A stretch of DNA of 64,000 bases from Azorinus chamasolen (lineage: Eukaryota; Mollusca; Bivalvia; Cardiida; Solecurtidae): positions 68,504,499 to 68,568,498 of the forward strand of contig OY755237.1 of NCBI GenBank assembly GCA_963576725.1. The letters run 5' to 3'. A model generated the notes under the pieces. It saw only the letters and a list, made by a program, of their open reading frames with translations. It had not been told where the DNA came from and did not search any database. Shown here in pieces: positions 42,711 through 53,700 of this stretch. The first letter of the stretch is position 1. Every line of letters starts with the position of its first letter. Position numbers and translations under genes: made by a program.

Positions 42711-42931
42711 TTAACCCTTTCACTACCAATGTCGCAAAAATGCACCATGACAAAATATATAGTGCAGTCCCCGATCAGTCGGCGCCTTTTCAAGGGACTT
42801 AACTTTTTGTATCAACTCTTTTTCTATATTTGTGCTTTATACCTTTGATTTGAAATTGGCATTATTTATCTAATTTCCTTTTTTTACCATATCATTTAAC
42901 GAAATTAGAAATTGGGTACCGACAGGGTTAC
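42711..42931. mobile_element. TTAA-type element, sister of 22344-22567
   Basis: TTAACCCTTTCACTACCAAT, GCACCATGACAAAATATATA, AGTGCAGTCCCCGATCAG and the right end TTGGGTACCGACAGGGTTAC. The last TTAA has become TTAC. Confidence 0.7.
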
Positions 42932-43049
42932 GGAAACACGCAACTTAGAAGTGGAAACGGCTAAATCTGAAACCAGAAGTATTGCTGTCGACAGATGCAG
43001 TACAATCTGATACACAGTATATATAATATTATCACAAAATCTGCCTTAT

Positions 43050-43220
43050 GTGAGTGTCGTAACAGAGTACCGTATTTCGCGGAAATGCACTATTGCATTT
43101 TTTATGCAAATGAGCAATCATTAGCCAATCGTAGCGCTCATTTAAGCGTTAGCCAATCGTAACGCCCCATGAGTGCCGTCCGTTGTATTACTACGGTGTT
43201 TGTAAGCAATGGCCGAAACA
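43050..43220. repeat. Left flank: dispersed repeat hosting the foldback element
   Basis: ACAGAGTACCGTATTTCGCG and AAATGCACTATTGCATTTTT align with 30958-31016, and GTTTGTAAGCAATGGCCGAA with 31057-31073. It ends in the 9-mer GCCGAAACA (43212-43220), which recurs at 48680-48688. The other half of this repeat is at 48680-49010. Confidence 0.75.
43212..43220. other. Left 9 bp target-site duplication
   Basis: GCCGAAACA, identical to 48680-48688. The dispersed-repeat relative has GCTGAAACA once at 31068-31076. Confidence 0.8.
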
Positions 43221-45304
43221 AGCTATGTGAAGTTGGCAGTGAGTTGCGAGTTGAGGGTAGGGCATTCATTTCTATAACTTTGCGTGCGAATACCCAAATG
43301 GTAACGAAACCACAGCCAGCAGTGAGTTGGACATTCGTTCCCTATTGTGCAGCTAGAAGTGCATTGCTGGAAGTGGGTTGGATATTCAAACATGTGATCA
43401 CATGTTAATTCGAATTCACTTCTAGCAGCGAATACCCAGCCAGAAGTGAGTTGGACATTCGTTAAATGCGAACCCACAACAGAAAATCGAATGTCGAACT
43501 GGCAGTGGGTTGGACATTGAAACACATGAGCACATGTTAATTCGAGTACACTAATAACACAACTGAAAATCGAATGTCTAACTGGCAGTGAGTTGGACAT
43601 TCAAACAGATGATACTTGTTTGGTGGAGTACACTTCTAGTCGCGAATACCCAGCCAGAAGTGAAATGGACTTTCGTTAAATGCGAACCAACAACAGACAG
43701 TCGAACGTCTATCTAGCAGTGAGTTGGACATTCGTTCCCTATTGTGCAGCTAGAAGTGCATTGCTGGAAGTGGGTTGGATATTCAAACATGTGATCACAT
43801 GTTAATTCGAATTCACTTCTAGCAGCGAATACCCAGCCAGAAGTGAGTTGGACATTCGTTAAATGCGAACCCACAACAGAAAATCGAATGTCGAACTGGC
43901 AGTGGGTTGGACATTGAAACACACGAGCACATGTTAATTCGAGTACACTTCTAGCCGTGAATACCCAGACAGAAGTGAGTTGGACATTCGATAAATGAAT
44001 AACACAACTGAAAATCGAATGTCTAACTGGCAGTGAGTTGGACATTCAAACAGATGATACTTGTTTGGTGGAGTACACTTCTAGTCGCGAATACCCAGCC
44101 AGAAGTGAAATGGACTTTCGTTAAATGCGAACCAACAACAGACAGTCGAACGTCTATCTGGCAGTGAGTTGGTACATTCAAACACATGATCAAATGATAA
44201 TTCGAAAAACTTATAGACACGAATACCCAGCCAGAAGTGAGTTGGACATTCCTTAATTGCGAACCCACATCGGAAAATCGAATGTCGAACTGGCAGTTGA
44301 TTGTAAATTCAAACACATGATCACATGTTAATTCGTATACACTTATAGCCGCGAATACCGAGCCAGAAAAGAGTAAGACATTCGTTAAAAGCGAACCCAG
44401 AACAGAAGATCGAATGTCTATCTGACAGTGAGTTGGACATTCGAAGACAGGATCACATATTAAATTCGAATACACTTCTAGCCGCGAATGCCCAGCCAGA
44501 AGTGAGTTGAACATTCGTTAAATGCGAACCCACAACTGAAAATCGAATAGCTATCTGGCAGTCAGTTGGTACATTCAAACACATGATCACATGGTAATTC
44601 GAACACACTTCTAGCCGCGAATACCCAGCCAGAAGTGGGTTGGACATTCGTTTAATGCGAACCCACATCGGAAAATCGAATGTCGAACTGGCAGTGGGTT
44701 GGAATTTGAAACACATGATCACATATTAATTCTAATACACTTCTAGCCGCGACATTCGTTAAATTCGAACCCACGCCTGAAAATCGAATGTCTATCTGGC
44801 AGTGTGTTGGTACATTCAAATACATGATAATATTTTAAGTCGAATACACTTCTAGTCGCAAATACCCAGCCAGAAGTGAGTCGGACCTTCGTTAAATGCG
44901 AACCCACAACTGAAAATCGAATGTGTAATTGACAGTGACTTGGTACATTCAAACACATGATCACATATTAATTCGAATACACTTCTAGCCGCTACACTTC
45001 TAGCCACGAGCACATGTTAATTCGAGTACACTTCTTGCCGTGAATACCCAGACAGAAGTGAGTTGGACATTCGATAAATGAATACCACAACTGAAAATCG
45101 AATGTCTAGCTGGCAGTGAATAGGACATTCAAACACATGATAATTTGTTAAGTCGAATACACTTCTAGTCGCGAATACCCAGCCAGAAGTGAGTTGAACA
45201 CTCTTTAAATAAGAACACACAGCTCAAAAACTAATGTCTATCTGGAAGTGAGTTGGTACATTCAAACAAATACTAGTTTCGTAAGTCGAATACTCTTCTA
45301 GTCG
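43221..45304 (-). repeat. Left arm of the foldback element (~16 units)
   Basis: The 132 bp unit runs on the minus strand. On the plus strand each unit reads GCCAGAAGTGAGTTGGACAT, then GTTAAATGCGAACCCACAAC, GAAAATCGAATGTC, CTGGCAGTG, TTCAAACACATGATCACATG and TTAATTCGAATACACTTCTAG. Units vary by substitutions and small deletions. A block of about three units is duplicated (43326 and 43723). Confidence 0.9.
43326..44170. repeat. Higher-order duplication inside the left arm
   Basis: The block beginning GTTGGACATTCGTTCCCTAT at 43326 recurs at 43723, an offset of 397 bp (about three units) with near identity. A second shared block starting ATAACACAACTGAAAATCG at 43554 recurs at 43999. The offset differs by 48 bp because of an internal deletion. 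Confidence 0.85.
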
Positions 45305-48300
45305 CGGCTGGAAATGTATACGAATTGACATGGCATCGAGTGTTTGAATGTCCAACCCCTGCCAGTTAGACATTCGATTTTAAAATGTGGGTTCACATTT
45401 AACGATTGTCCAACTCACATCTGGTTGGGTATTCGCGGCTGGAAGTGTATTCGAATTAACATATGATTATGTATTTGAATGTCCAACATTCTGCCAGATA
45501 GACGTTTGATTTTCTGTTATTGGTTCGCATTTAACAATTGTCCAACTCACTTCTGGCTGGGTATTCGCTAGTATAAGTGTATTCAAATTAACATGTGATC
45601 ATGTGTTTGAATGCCAACTCACTGCCAGATAGACATTCGATTTCAGTTTTGTGATCGCATTTAACGTATGTTCAACTCACTTCTGGCTAGGTATTCATGG
45701 GTAGAAGTGTTTTCGAATTGACATGTGATAATGCGTTTGGGTGTCCAATCCACTGCCAGTTGGACATTTAATTATCAGTTTTTGGTTCGCATTCAACGAA
45801 TGGCTGGGTATACGCGGGTAGAAGTGTATTCGAATTAACATGTAATCGTGTTTGAAAGTCCAACTCACTGTCAATTAGACATTCTATTTTCTGTTGCGGT
45901 TTCGCATTTAACGAATTTCTGACTCACTTCTGGCTTGGTATTCGCGAGTATAAGTGTATTCGAATTAACATGTAATAATGTATTTGAATGTTAACCCACT
46001 GCCAGTTAGACATTAGATATTAAGTTATGGGTTCGCATTTAACGAATGTCAAACTCACATATGGCTGGGTATTCGCGACTAGAAGTGTATTCGAATGAAC
46101 ATGTGATCATGTGTTTGAATGTCCAACTCACTGCCAGATAGCCATTCGAATTTTAATTGTGGGTTCGCATTTAAGGAATGTCCAACTCACTTCTGGCTGG
46201 GTATTCGCGGCTAGAAGTTTATTCGACTTAACAAATTATCATGTGTTTGAATGTCCAACCAACTGCCAGTTAGAGATTCGATTTTAAGTTGTAAGTTCGC
46301 ATTCAACGAATATCCAAATCACTTCTGGTTGGGTATAACCGGCTAAAAGTGGGACTCGAATTAACATGGCATCATCTGTTTGAATGTCAAACACCCTGCG
46401 AAATAGACATTCTAGTTTCAGTTGTGGGTTCGCATTTTACGAATGCCCAAATCACTTCTGGATGGGTATTCGAGGCTTGAAGTTTATTCGAATTGACATA
46501 TGATTATGTGTTTGAATGTCCAACATTCTGCCAGTTAGACGTTCGCTTTTCTGTTGTTGGTTCGTATTAACGAATGTCCATCTCACTTCTGGCTTGGTAT
46601 TCGCGAGTATAAGTGTATTCGAATTAACATGTAATAATGTATTTGACTGTTAACCCACTGCCAGTTAGACATTAGATATTAAGTTATGGGTTCGCATTTA
46701 ACGAATGTCAAACTCACATCTGGCTGGGGATTCGCGGCTGGAACTGTTTTCGCATTAGCATGTGATCATGTCTTTGATTGTCCAACATTCTGCAAGTTAG
46801 ACGTTCCAATTTCATTTGTTGGTTCGCATTTAACGAATGTCCAACTCACTTCTGGCTGCGTATTCGCGAGTATAAGTGTATTCGAATTAAAATATCATCA
46901 TGTGTTTGAAAGTCCAACTCACTGCTAATTAGACATTCCATTTCCAATAGTCGGTTCGCATTTAAAGGAATGTCCAACTCACTTTTGATTTGGTAATCGC
47001 GGCTAGAAGTATATTCGAATTAACATGGCATCGTGTGTTTGAATGGCCAACCCACTGCCTGTTAGACATTTGATTTTCAGTTGTAGATTCGCATTTAACG
47101 AATGTCCAACTCACATCTGGCTGGGTATTCGTGAGTATACTTGTTTTCGAATTAACATGTGATCATGTATTTCAATGTCCAACCCACTGTCAGTTAGACA
47201 TTAGATTTTCAGTTGTGAGTTCGCATTTAACGAATGTCCAACTCACTTCTAGCTGGGAATTCGCGGCTGGAAGTGTATTCGCATTATCATGTGATTATTT
47301 GTTTAAAATGTCCAATATTCTACCAGTTAGACGTTCGGTTTTTATGTCTTGGCTCGCATTTAAAGAATATCCAACTTACTTCTGGCTGGGTATTCGCGAA
47401 TATAAGTGTATTCGAATTAACATGTCATCATGTTTGAATGTCCAACTCACTGGCAGTTAGACATTCGATTTTCAGTTGGACATTTGATTATCAGTTTTTG
47501 GTTCGCATGTAACGAATTTCCAACTCACTTCTAGTAGGGTATTCGCGGCTAGAAGTGTATTCAAATTAAAATGGCATCGTTTGTTTGGATATTCAACCAA
47601 CTGCAATTTAGACATTCGATTTTCAGTTGTGGATTCGCATTTCACGAATGTCCAACTCACTTCTAGCTGGGTATTCGCGGCTAGAATTGTATTGAAATTA
47701 ACATGGAATCGTGTGTTTGAATTTCCAACCCCTGCCAGTTAGACATTCGATTTTCAGTTGTGGGTTCGCAATTAACTAATGTCCAAATCACTTCTAGCAG
47801 GGTATTCGCGGCTGGAACTGTATTTGAATTAATATCTGATCATGTGTTTGAATGTCCATCTCACTGTCAGAAAGACATTCGATTTTCAGTCGTGGGTTCG
47901 CATTTAACGAATGTCCAACTCACTTCTGGCTGGGTATATGTGAGTATTAGTGTATTCGAATTAACATGTGATCATGTTTTTGAATATCCAACCCACTGCC
48001 AGTTAGACATTCGATTTTCAGTTTTGGGATCGCATTTAACGAATGTTCAACTCACTTCTGGCTGGGTATTCGCGGCTATAAGTGTATTCGAATTAACATG
48101 GCATCGTGCGTTTGAATGGCCAACCCAATGGCAGCTAGACATGAAATTTTCAGTTGTGGGTTCGCATTTCACGAATGTCCAACTCACTTTTGGCTGGGTA
48201 TTCGCGGCTAGAAGTGTATTCGAATTAACATGGCATCGTGTGTTTGAATGTCCATCACCTGCCAGGTAGACATTCGATTTTCAGGTGTGGGTTCGAATTT

Positions 48301-48679
48301 AACGAATGTCAAACTCACCTCTGACTGGGTATTCGCGGCGACAAATATATTCGAATTAATATGTGATCATGTGTTTGATTGTCCAACTCACTGTCAGACA
48401 TTCGATTTTCAGTTGTGGGTTCGCATTTAATGAATGTTTAACTCCCTTCTGGCAGGGTATTCGCGGCTAGAAGTATATTCAAATTAACATGTGATCACGT
48501 GTTTGAATGTCCAACCCACTTCCAGCAATGCACTTCCAGCTGTGTGTTCGCATTATAGGGAACGAATGCCCAATCCACTGATGGCTGTGGTTTCGTTACC
48601 ATTTGGGTATCCGCACGCACAGTTTTAGAAATGAATGTCCAATCCCCAACCCACAACGCACTGCTAACTTCACAAAGCT
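45305..48679 (+). repeat. Right arm of the foldback element (~25 units)
   Basis: The same 132 bp unit on the plus strand: GGGTATTCGCGGCTAGAAGT, GTATTCGAATTAACATGTGA, TCATGTGTTTGAATGTCCAA, then CTGCCAGTTAGACATTCGAT, TTTCAGTTGTGGGTTCGCAT and TTAACGAATGTCCAACTCAC. It is longer than the left arm by about 1.3 kb. Translation gives a 44-residue repeat with C-D-H and C-P-T-H-C spacings, which I regard as coincidental. Confidence 0.9.
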
Positions 48680-48688
48680 GCCGAAACA
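48680..48688. other. Right 9 bp target-site duplication
   Basis: GCCGAAACA directly after the right terminus AACTTCACAAAGCT. Confidence 0.8.
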
Positions 48689-49010
48689 GTCGTCAGGTAT
48701 AGCCTGTGTCCATGCTTATAAAGCTTTAAGTTGAGTCTGAGTTTCGTTCTCAAGCTTTTGATTGGTCAAATCAAAACCTTGAGAACGAAGTCAGACTCAA
48801 CTAAAAGTTTTATAAGCATGGACCCTGATTTATTTTCTATGACATTTTAGTCTTATGTGATAAAATGAATCTTACATTCGTGTTTATTACAAATAGATTT
48901 CAAAAAACTCGTCTACTATAATGAATATGACATTTTCTAAAGCTCGTGTCATATTATTATAGTAAACTCGTGTCATTAAAACAATTTGTAATGAACACCC
49001 ATGTAAGATC
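48689..49010. repeat. Right flank: rest of the dispersed host repeat
   Basis: GTCGTCAGGTATAGCCTG aligns with GCCGACATATATGGTCC at 31077. After the hairpin element at 48708-48823, TCTTATGTGATAAAATGAAT and TCTTACATTCGTGTTTATTA through ATGAACACCCATGTAAGATC align with 31121-31282. Confidence 0.75.
48708..48823. mobile_element. Family H foldback element
   Basis: GTCCATGCTTATAAAGCTTT and its mirror ...AAAGTTTTATAAGCATGGAC enclose GTTGAGTCTGAGTTTCGTTC and GAACGAAGTCAGACTCAAC arms around TTTGATTGGTCAAATCAAAA. A sister copy is at 57781-57923. It lies in the dispersed host repeat just outside the large element. Confidence 0.75.
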
Positions 49011-49499
49011 CTCTATTAAATGAAAATGTAGCTAGCATGAAATATGGGAGGAATATTGTCAACATATCAAGCTGTACCTTCCAGGTATAAACATGTATAT
49101 TTTATTGTCAGGTTTTCTTTACTTTAGTTTGCCTTTCCTTGAGCTCGGATGCTAGACTCTTTACTAGTAAGGGCTAGTGCACGTGCACGCGAGCATATTT
49201 CTGAGACGGGCTGGTCAAACAATCCGATACGTTCCGATCATAATGAGAGGTATTTGATCACTTACCTACCATCGAGTAATGAATGTGTATGGTGGACACA
49301 GGCAAACTGTTACTATCCCTGTAATTCAGCGGGTTACGTCACACTACATGCATTTATTTGAACTATAATCCCGCGTTCGTCATGCTTTTCAACTGCGTGA
49401 CGTCAATCTTTGTTGTTCATTTTAGATGGCATGGTGATAATGTTATCCGTAAATCTCGTTGGAGTGTTATAACCTGCTACACATACCATATACCATAAC
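49011..49499. other. No supported gene
   Basis: A 70-codon plus frame at 49149-49361 has no recognised motif. Confidence 0.4.
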
Positions 49500-50010
49500 A
49501 TGCTGGTATCAGAAACGTATGTTTAAATCGGGAAAATTGTCTGAATTGCAGCGGTTTATATATTATGTACTTCATGGTCACACATTTATAATGAACAATT
49601 GCGTGACGCCTAGCCTGGTACGTACTAGGTACTGATATCACGACCGTGTGGCCAGACAACTGTTTATAACTAACGACTGCCTGGCTCGCAGCGGTTTCGT
49701 GCTTGTTACTGGTATCACCATCTCAGCGTTAGACATGTCTGTTTATAACGAACAATTACCTGGTTCGCAGCGGTTTACGTACATGTACATGTTACTCTTA
49801 TCTATGACTCGGGGTCAAACAAATTTGTTAATAACGAACGATTGCCTGTCTTATAGCGTTTTAAGTACTAGGTACTGGTATCACCAACCTATGACCAGAC
49901 ATGTATACATTTTAACGATCAACTTCCTGACTCACATCATTTTACGTGCTAACAACTAGTATCACAACCCCGGGATCAGACATATATGTATAAATCGGGA
50001 CCATTTTCAG
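49500..50010. repeat. ~85-95 bp degenerate tandem repeat (about six units)
   Basis: Recurring words are CTGGTATCAC (49503 variant, 49632, 49720, 49875, 49965), CAGACATGT, TTTATAACGAACAATTGCCT variants, CGCAGCGGTTT and TACTAGGTACTGG. The 103-codon plus frame at 49648-49959 spans the array and is not convincing as a gene. Confidence 0.75.
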
Positions 50011-50694
50011 ACTGACAACGTTATATGTGATATTTCCAATGTATGTTACGGAGACTGTTGGCAAACCTTACATGCAATGCGATTACATTTGTCATTTTAA
50101 AAAGTGTAATACTAATATAGTACGTGATAAACATTACTTGGGAGTTAATCATATTGTTTTAATCATGTGATAAAGTTTGGAATAATGTTGTCATTCGAAA
50201 CATTTACTGGTTGACAGTAATATAACTTGTTAGATGGAAATAATTATTATTGAAACGATTCGGAAATACAATAGCCATAGATAATGCATTGTCAAATGCA
50301 ATTTATATACTTATTTAACTATATAGATATATTACGAATCTGCTAATAACATACATAGAGAAGAGTGATGATAAGATATTCGTTATGTACAACTGGCCAT
50401 TTGAATTCTGGTAACAACATTAAATTTGTATATAAATCACCCAGAATTGGAAATTAAAACTGATTGCTAAATATTAAAGAGTAAATAAAGAACAATCTCC
50501 TTTCAGTAGACAAGACGAAAAGTCTAATACTGTATGTTAAAACATGTGAAATCTTCAGAGTAGGCAAATATAATGCACAAGTACATGAGTTGTAAGCAGC
50601 CATGCATTTCTAAAGAAACACATAGTATATGTATTAAATGATCGCTATAAGTTCTACTTCATGAGCTGAGCTGAGCTACACATAAAGGTGCGTA
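50011..50694. other. No recognisable gene or repeat
   Basis: AT-rich sequence with no supported feature. Confidence 0.45.
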
Positions 50695-50815
50695 CCCAAA
50701 AACTAATATCGACATTTCTCCATACTCACTCTATACTGTGACCGCCCTTTAGAATACTCTCTTCAAGACTATTCTAAAGAGAGGTCACAGTATAGGGTAT
50801 GGTGGAGAAATTCAG
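50695..50815. mobile_element. Family F palindrome
   Basis: CATTTCTCCATACTCACTCT, ACTGTGACCGCCCTTTAGAA and TATTCTAAAGAGAGGTCACA, then GTATAGGGTATGGTGGAGAA form a near-perfect hairpin with the family E-type core and different ends. Confidence 0.65.
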
Positions 50816-51268
50816 GAGCTATTCTTAAAAATGTTAATATTAAAGCATCTTATCTGAACCTCTGTTTAATGACATTTAGATATATGTTTTTTTTTCTAAG
50901 AAATCTGTACTTCTTTAATGGAATTGTAAGACACATAAGTGTAACGTATCTCTCATCATAACGCATATGTGAAATAAACATGCAACTGATGCTGGTGAAT
51001 TTGAAACGTTCAATATTGATGGTAGTAAATTGGTATGATTTATACGGTGGAATCAGGAAACAGCTCATTAATCATACACGCAACATATTTATTACATTGA
51101 CCATTACGCTTTTCAAACCGACTGGTTAGTCACAAATTATTTACATCATCCGCCAGTTCATACTTAATGAAGCGTTTAGCTAGAACAATTGTAGTATTGA
51201 TCACATACCTTTGCAACATTGAAGACCGCTATCAGGCTCTCTACTCTATTTGCTGATGAACTTATATA
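50816..51268. other. No supported gene
   Basis: A 72-codon minus frame at 50850-51068 is AT-rich with no motif. Confidence 0.4.
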
Positions 51269-51474
51269 CAGTAGAAGCCCTCTAATGCGACCGCTAAATT
51301 AATAAACACGAATGTTCTTTATAAGCAGGTGGTTGCTAAATGCAGGGTAAAAGTAATGCAGAAAGCTCATCTATGGGCTTTCTGCATTATTTGTGTCATG
51401 CATTAAGCTACCACCTGCATCTAGCACCCATAACTATACCTCTTTCAGGTGGTCGCATTAGAGGGGTTTTACTA
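51269..51474. mobile_element. Family D element, well preserved
   Basis: CAGTAGAAGCCCTCTAATGC at the left and GCATTAGAGGGGTTTTACTA at the right, with TA flanks (51267-51268, 51475-51476). Arms AGGTGGTTGCTAAATGCAGG and CATGCATTAAGCTACCACCT surround AGCTCATCTATGGGCT. Confidence 0.75.
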
Positions 51475-51690
51475 TATACAGTTTATGTCATGGCCACATA
51501 CATGGTATGTTCCTGTGTCATCACACAACTCTAATTAATATGCGCGACGTCGAACGTTATCGCATGCATATTCATCAGGTAAATGGATAAAAATAATAAT
51601 TTGTAACATGACATCACAACAAGGACATTTGGTATTTGTTAAGCATACAAGATATAACGAAAATATGTTTGATACAATGTAGAATATGAA

Positions 51691-51716
51691 TATATATATA
51701 TATATATATATATATA
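51691..51716. repeat. (TA)13 microsatellite
   Basis: An uninterrupted TA run. The minus frames across it read IYIYIYIYI and are artefacts. Confidence 0.95.
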
Positions 51717-51789
51717 CACTAATAAAAACACCCAATTCAACTCAACTTGCATCTGGTGCAGTTGGACTACGTCCGAATCAATAAAACTT

Positions 51790-51910
51790 CTTAGAAACAA
51801 CTGACCTACTGTTGGATACGCCACGTTATTCGGCGTCTCATCTTGATGTAAACTGTTTGCAAATGCAAATAGGGTCACTGATAGTGGCAGAAATGTTTTA
51901 GGAAACATTA
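51790..51910. mobile_element. Family B fragment
   Basis: GGATACGCCACGTTATTCGG and CGTCTCATCTTGATGTAAAC, then AGTGGCAGAAATGTTTTAGG. The ends are decayed. Confidence 0.45.
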
Positions 51911-52664
51911 CTGTTGATGAAAATAATCATTCCAATGCAGATACGGGTAATGTAGAATCCACTACCCGTGTTTTACTTATGTTGAATGTATTTACAATCT
52001 ACTTACACTAATAGAAATATAACGACATTTTAAGTTTCTTACGTCTTGATAGATAATAATAAAAGTCCAAAACTGCAACCATTAAGCTAACATTATTCCT
52101 AAGGCACAATGGATGTGGCACACGCATGTTCTGCCATTTGCAAACAATATAGAAGACGATCAGTGGGCTCATAGAGGAACACTCTGATCAGGGTTTACAG
52201 TGTTTATCATTCAGAACCTTCTAGCAAGTTTCAACCTTCCGTACTGAGTGGACGCTATAGTTAAACACAGATGGGCTAGTCCACTCAAAACCCAGCGGTA
52301 AAAGGGGTAAGCGCACTTTAAAAGCAATTAAGGATAGTGCAAGAAAGTCGATATCGTCTATTAAATAACTACAACTGAATATATACTGCCAGAAGCAGAA
52401 ATACATAAGCTAAACAACATTACGTCACTGAGGAAAGAACCCAATGCAAACAACATAGACGTTAGATCTCGGAATCTAACCTTGCAGATTGTTTCTACTA
52501 AAAAAACATTCTGTTAGTGTGAAATATAAGCAAATTATGGGTACGTTGTGATTTTTTGATCAGTTTAATTGTTCTCATGATGCAAAAATAAAGTCAGCAT
52601 CAGCTCTGATCTCTTACGATATTGACACTTAATTAGTTCAAGCTTTGAATAATTTATTGACCTA
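51911..52664. other. No supported gene; family A remnant at 52120-52215
   Basis: TTTGCAAACAATATAGAAGA and CTCTGATCAGGGTTTACAGT are family A-like. CTTCTAGCAAGTTTCAACCT and ACTGAGTGGACGCTATAGTT match the dispersed repeat at 42610-42665. The rest is unmatched. Confidence 0.4.
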
Positions 52665-52760
52665 ATGTTAAATAGTTTTGACACTTTTGGGACGATGACG
52701 AGTCATTCAGCGTATCGTCTGGATCCAAGCTGTTTGCAAATGCCAGTCAGGAATCACAAG
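52665..52760. mobile_element. Family B core
   Basis: GATGACGAGTCATTCAGCGT and CGTCTGGATCCAAGCTGTTT; the ends are not intact. Confidence 0.4.
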
Positions 52761-53158
52761 AGTAATAAATATAATTTCCTTAACTGTCAGGGTTATTTAT
52801 GTAGTTTTATATGTGTGACCCCCCCTCCGAGGTATATGGACACAATTTTACCATACACCGTAACATATCTTAGAAATATATAACACATACTACAGAAAAT
52901 AGTACAAACTGGTTGACAAAATGTGCTCTAAGTTTTATTTCAACGGAGGCGACACTTCGTTTAAACTTGCTTTAGTATGCTACAGTTTGCTTTAATTTCC
53001 TAAACCCTATGGCCGAAATTTCAGGAAATATGACGATATTATACATATATATGAGTAACAGGTGCTTGACTGATTTAACAAAATCTACCAAATATTCCTG
53101 TACAAAACAGTTATAATGAAATATGCAAAGTGAAAAATAATTGCCATTTCAGAACCTA
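52761..53158. other. No recognisable feature
   Basis: Unmatched AT-rich DNA. A 'CCTAAACCCTATGGCCGAAATTTC' type segment at 52999 recalls the family F edge. Confidence 0.4.
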
Positions 53159-53255
53159 TAAAAAAGATTTACCATAAACAAACAGAGCAGACCCTGATCA
53201 GACGTGTCTGATCTGCGTGAATACACGTTTATATGAAGGAAAGGGTAAGCAAGTA
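53159..53255. mobile_element. Family A element, core deleted
   Basis: AACAGAGCAGACCCTGATCA joins directly to GACGTGTCTGATCTGCGTGA and CGTTTATATGAAGGAAAGGG, so the CTCCTATAGGAG centre and the right stem are lost. Confidence 0.55.
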
Positions 53256-53594
53256 GAATTTAATACGCGCCTGTCAGTAAAGAAGGCAAACATGCAGTTA
53301 TGGATGTAAGGAAGGGAAAACTCTATTAAACAGTTTTAAATACAATAGAGTTTAGATATAGCGTTAAGTACAAAGACATTAATCTGAGACTAGAATGTAT
53401 TAGCTGGGTTCCATACGTTTTTGGATTTTCTGGCAGTACGAAGCCTCGATAAAAAGACCTCAATCAATATTTATTATCCTTCCTTAAATGTCCCGTATTT
53501 GTTCACGATATATATTTATCTTTCCAGGCAATATTAAACGTTTAATCAACGTGGAACAATAGTTAGTAACTGTGCTCCACACGGAGCGATAGAT
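53256..53594. other. No recognisable feature
   Basis: I see nothing supported. Confidence 0.45.
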
Positions 53595-53700
53595 AAAGGT
53601 GCGTACTCAAATCGTAATTTCTCTACCAAACCCTATGGCGTGGCCACGTTTAAGACTCGTCTATTCGAGGTGATTCTTAAGAGCTGTTGGAGAAATAAAG
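53595..53700. mobile_element. Family F palindrome, decayed
   Basis: AAGGTGCGTACTCAAATCGT is shared with 50685-50705, and TTTCTCTACCAAACCCTATG opposes CTGTTGGAGAAA. The centre GTTTAAGACTCGTC is diverged. Confidence 0.5.

Larger units (their letters stand above)
43221..48679. mobile_element. 5.46 kb foldback-type element made of 132 bp repeats
   Basis: The unit is bounded by inverted ends: AGCTATGTGAAGTTGGCAGT at the left and, read from the right, AGCTTTGTGAAGTTAGCAGT. The ends stay similar for about 180 bp, including CCCAAATGGTAACGAAACCA on both sides. A perfect 9 bp duplication GCCGAAACA flanks it. Internally it consists of a ~132 bp unit repeated head to tail in two arms that point away from one another and meet at CGCG, about 45303-45306, with no spacer. 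Drosophila FB elements share this plan: long inverted repeats made of short tandem repeats, and 9 bp target duplications. No transposase frame is seen. The runs of open frames up to 169 codons arise because 132 is a multiple of 3. Alternatives are an inverted satellite array or an assembly fold-back, but the target duplication and the empty-site relative at 31068 argue for transposition. Confidence 0.8.

Noticed and set aside
44023..48269. Frames of 109-169 codons in both arms of the foldback array
   Set aside because: They arise from the 132 bp period and occur in both orientations; units are broken by frame-changing indels, and no recognisable domain is present.
43221..48679. Helitron-type element with internal satellite
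   Set aside because: Inverted ends and a 9 bp target duplication are not Helitron features; I saw no 5' TC / 3' CTRR plus hairpin arrangement.
43221..48679. CRISPR array
   Set aside because: Units are long, contiguous and without unique spacers, and they lie in an animal genome.
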